From: Otis tarda
Taxonomy: Eukaryota > Chordata > Aves > Otidiformes > Otididae
Assembly: GCA_026413225.1 (NCBI GenBank)
Contig: CM048552.1
Location: 146,209,053-146,273,052, forward strand
Length of the DNA: 64,000 nucleotides
Direction of reading: 5' to 3'
Every line of letters begins with the position of its first letter. Position 1 is the stretch's first letter. The notes below the pieces were generated by a model, which had not been told where the DNA came from, ran no database searches, and saw only the letters and a program-made list of their open reading frames with translations. Positions 63,399 through 64,000 of the stretch are shown here, in pieces. The translations under genes were made by a program, and so were the position numbers.

Positions 63399-64000
63399 CT
63401 TCTTGCTTAGGAATGCTGAACTTGGCTATCTTTGACTTGGTCCTGGCCGAATCAGACTTGTTAGAAGGCACTCCCCTATATGACTTGGTTGTCTCTGCTG
63501 GTATCTTCAACTTTGGAGACTCATCAGGAGCCTGGTCTTGACCATCCATTGGCCTTACATAAGCTGTCGGTTTCTGCTGAACCAGACTGGGCTTCGAAGC
63601 GAGAGAGGGTGGGAAGTTTTGGACGCAGTGCCCACCACCGTGTTTTGCTGGCCTCTCTTGCACTTCAGCTCCTCCTTCCGAGCTACAACTGAGCTTTGCC
63701 GGTTGCTGCACTCTGTTGACGTTTTCTCCTAGCGTGGCCCTCAGTGAACTTTGCTGGGCAGTGTTGGAGGAAGAGGAGGAGGAGGTGGGACTCGATGCAT
63801 AGCGTTTTAGTTTCTCCAGACTGGATTTTTGGTTCGCCAGTTTGAAGTCACCTTTGTGTGACTCCACTGGCCGGTGCCCATGCTTGCTGGCTCTCTGCTG
63901 GCCCTCCGAAGCGGCATTGTGCCCGGTCTTCTGCCAACCCATTGTGGCGCTTTTGATCTGCTGGGCAGGCAGGGCTGCTGGTGTGGAAGAAGCAGTGCTG
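63397..64000 (-). CDS. AFF2: AFF2 (FMR2), partial internal coding exon, AF4/FMR2 family
   Basis: AFF-family proteins are nuclear scaffolds of super-elongation-type complexes that bring P-TEFb and AF9/ENL to RNA polymerase II. AFF2 is also reported in nuclear speckles and as an RNA-binding protein. The exon is open on the minus strand from the window edge (frame starts at 63999) to a splice donor, giving 201 codons; its 5' end lies outside the window. The Met at 63942 is internal, since the frame stays open upstream (…AQQIKSAT before it). Counting from that Met: a basic, Ser/Lys-rich segment (about 20-50), a six-serine run (54-59, at 63766-63783), then the family signature [19 protein letters not shown] (125-143, about 63514-63570), and a basic tail ending KFSIPKQEE. 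The signature assigns the family. From memory, [10 protein letters not shown] and KFSIPKQ fit AFF2 better than AFF1, AFF3 or AFF4, which have QAPSESPEL. This would be the large exon 3. The last codon is complete, so the downstream intron is phase 0. Family call very sure; paralogue call fairly sure. Confidence 0.88.

Noticed and set aside
63397..64000. Assignment to AFF1, AFF3 or AFF4
   Set aside because: The signature is followed by KLK after QAPDESP, and the exon ends with KFSIPKQ, both AFF2-like from memory; the other paralogues have QAPSESPEL. A protein alignment would settle it.
1..64000. CRISPR array, tRNA or rRNA genes, operons, phage or other bacterial-type systems
   Set aside because: None seen; the sequence is vertebrate intronic DNA with bird-type CR1 elements. 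I found no evidence for an undescribed multi-gene system.
1..64000. Endogenous retrovirus or LTR
   Set aside because: No paired LTRs, primer-binding site or gag/pol similarity was recognised by eye; a degraded solo LTR cannot be excluded without a library search.

Overview
This window looks like a stretch of bird (archosaur) nuclear DNA and is almost entirely intron. It is AT-rich with no dense coding. It carries CR1 non-LTR retrotransposon copies ending in the octamer-like ATTCTATG repeat typical of avian CR1, plus scattered simple repeats, and I see no Alu, L1 or recognisable LTR element. The species cannot be fixed from the sequence alone.

The only convincing host coding sequence is at the right edge. 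On the minus strand, 64000 down to 63397 is an open exon that continues past the window. It ends at a perfect AG|GTAAGT splice donor and encodes the AF4/FMR2-family signature [19 protein letters not shown]. The AFF2-like details ([10 protein letters not shown] rather than QAPSESPEL, and a KFSIPKQ end) make AFF2 (FMR2) the best call, and this would be its large early coding exon. Everything from 63396 down to 1 then lies downstream of that donor, inside one very large intron. No further exon could be recognised, although very short exons could be missed.

Layout (plus-strand coordinates): 1-11236 plain intron; 11237-11543 a short, internally deleted CR1 followed by an alternating TG/TA tract; 15280-15475 a much older CR1/L3-like 3' end, with another old repeat-like piece at about 15884; 17847-18056 GGA/GAA polypurine tracts; 22720-23125 a 400 bp purine-rich stretch; 25351-25506 CATT and ATCAT microsatellites; 29252-29525 an unexplained long imperfect inverted repeat; 31081 a (GT)13 tract; 35353-35519 an old repeat-like block with inverted GGGCCT ends, and a 32 bp tandem duplication at 35724; 43669-43973 a CR1 3' end; 52000-52330 a spaced direct repeat; 56507-56536 a G-quadruplex motif; 58180-59943 a 1.76 kb 5'-truncated CR1 with a degenerate reverse-transcriptase ORF; 60151-60562 a second, 3'-truncated CR1 piece; 63397-64000 the AFF2 exon.

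I found no gene cluster or novel system. The strongest unexplained structure is the inverted repeat at 29.25-29.53 kb, which would fold into a long hairpin in the AFF2 pre-mRNA. The remaining observations are repeat history and weak hints of intronic regulatory DNA that only alignment could confirm.
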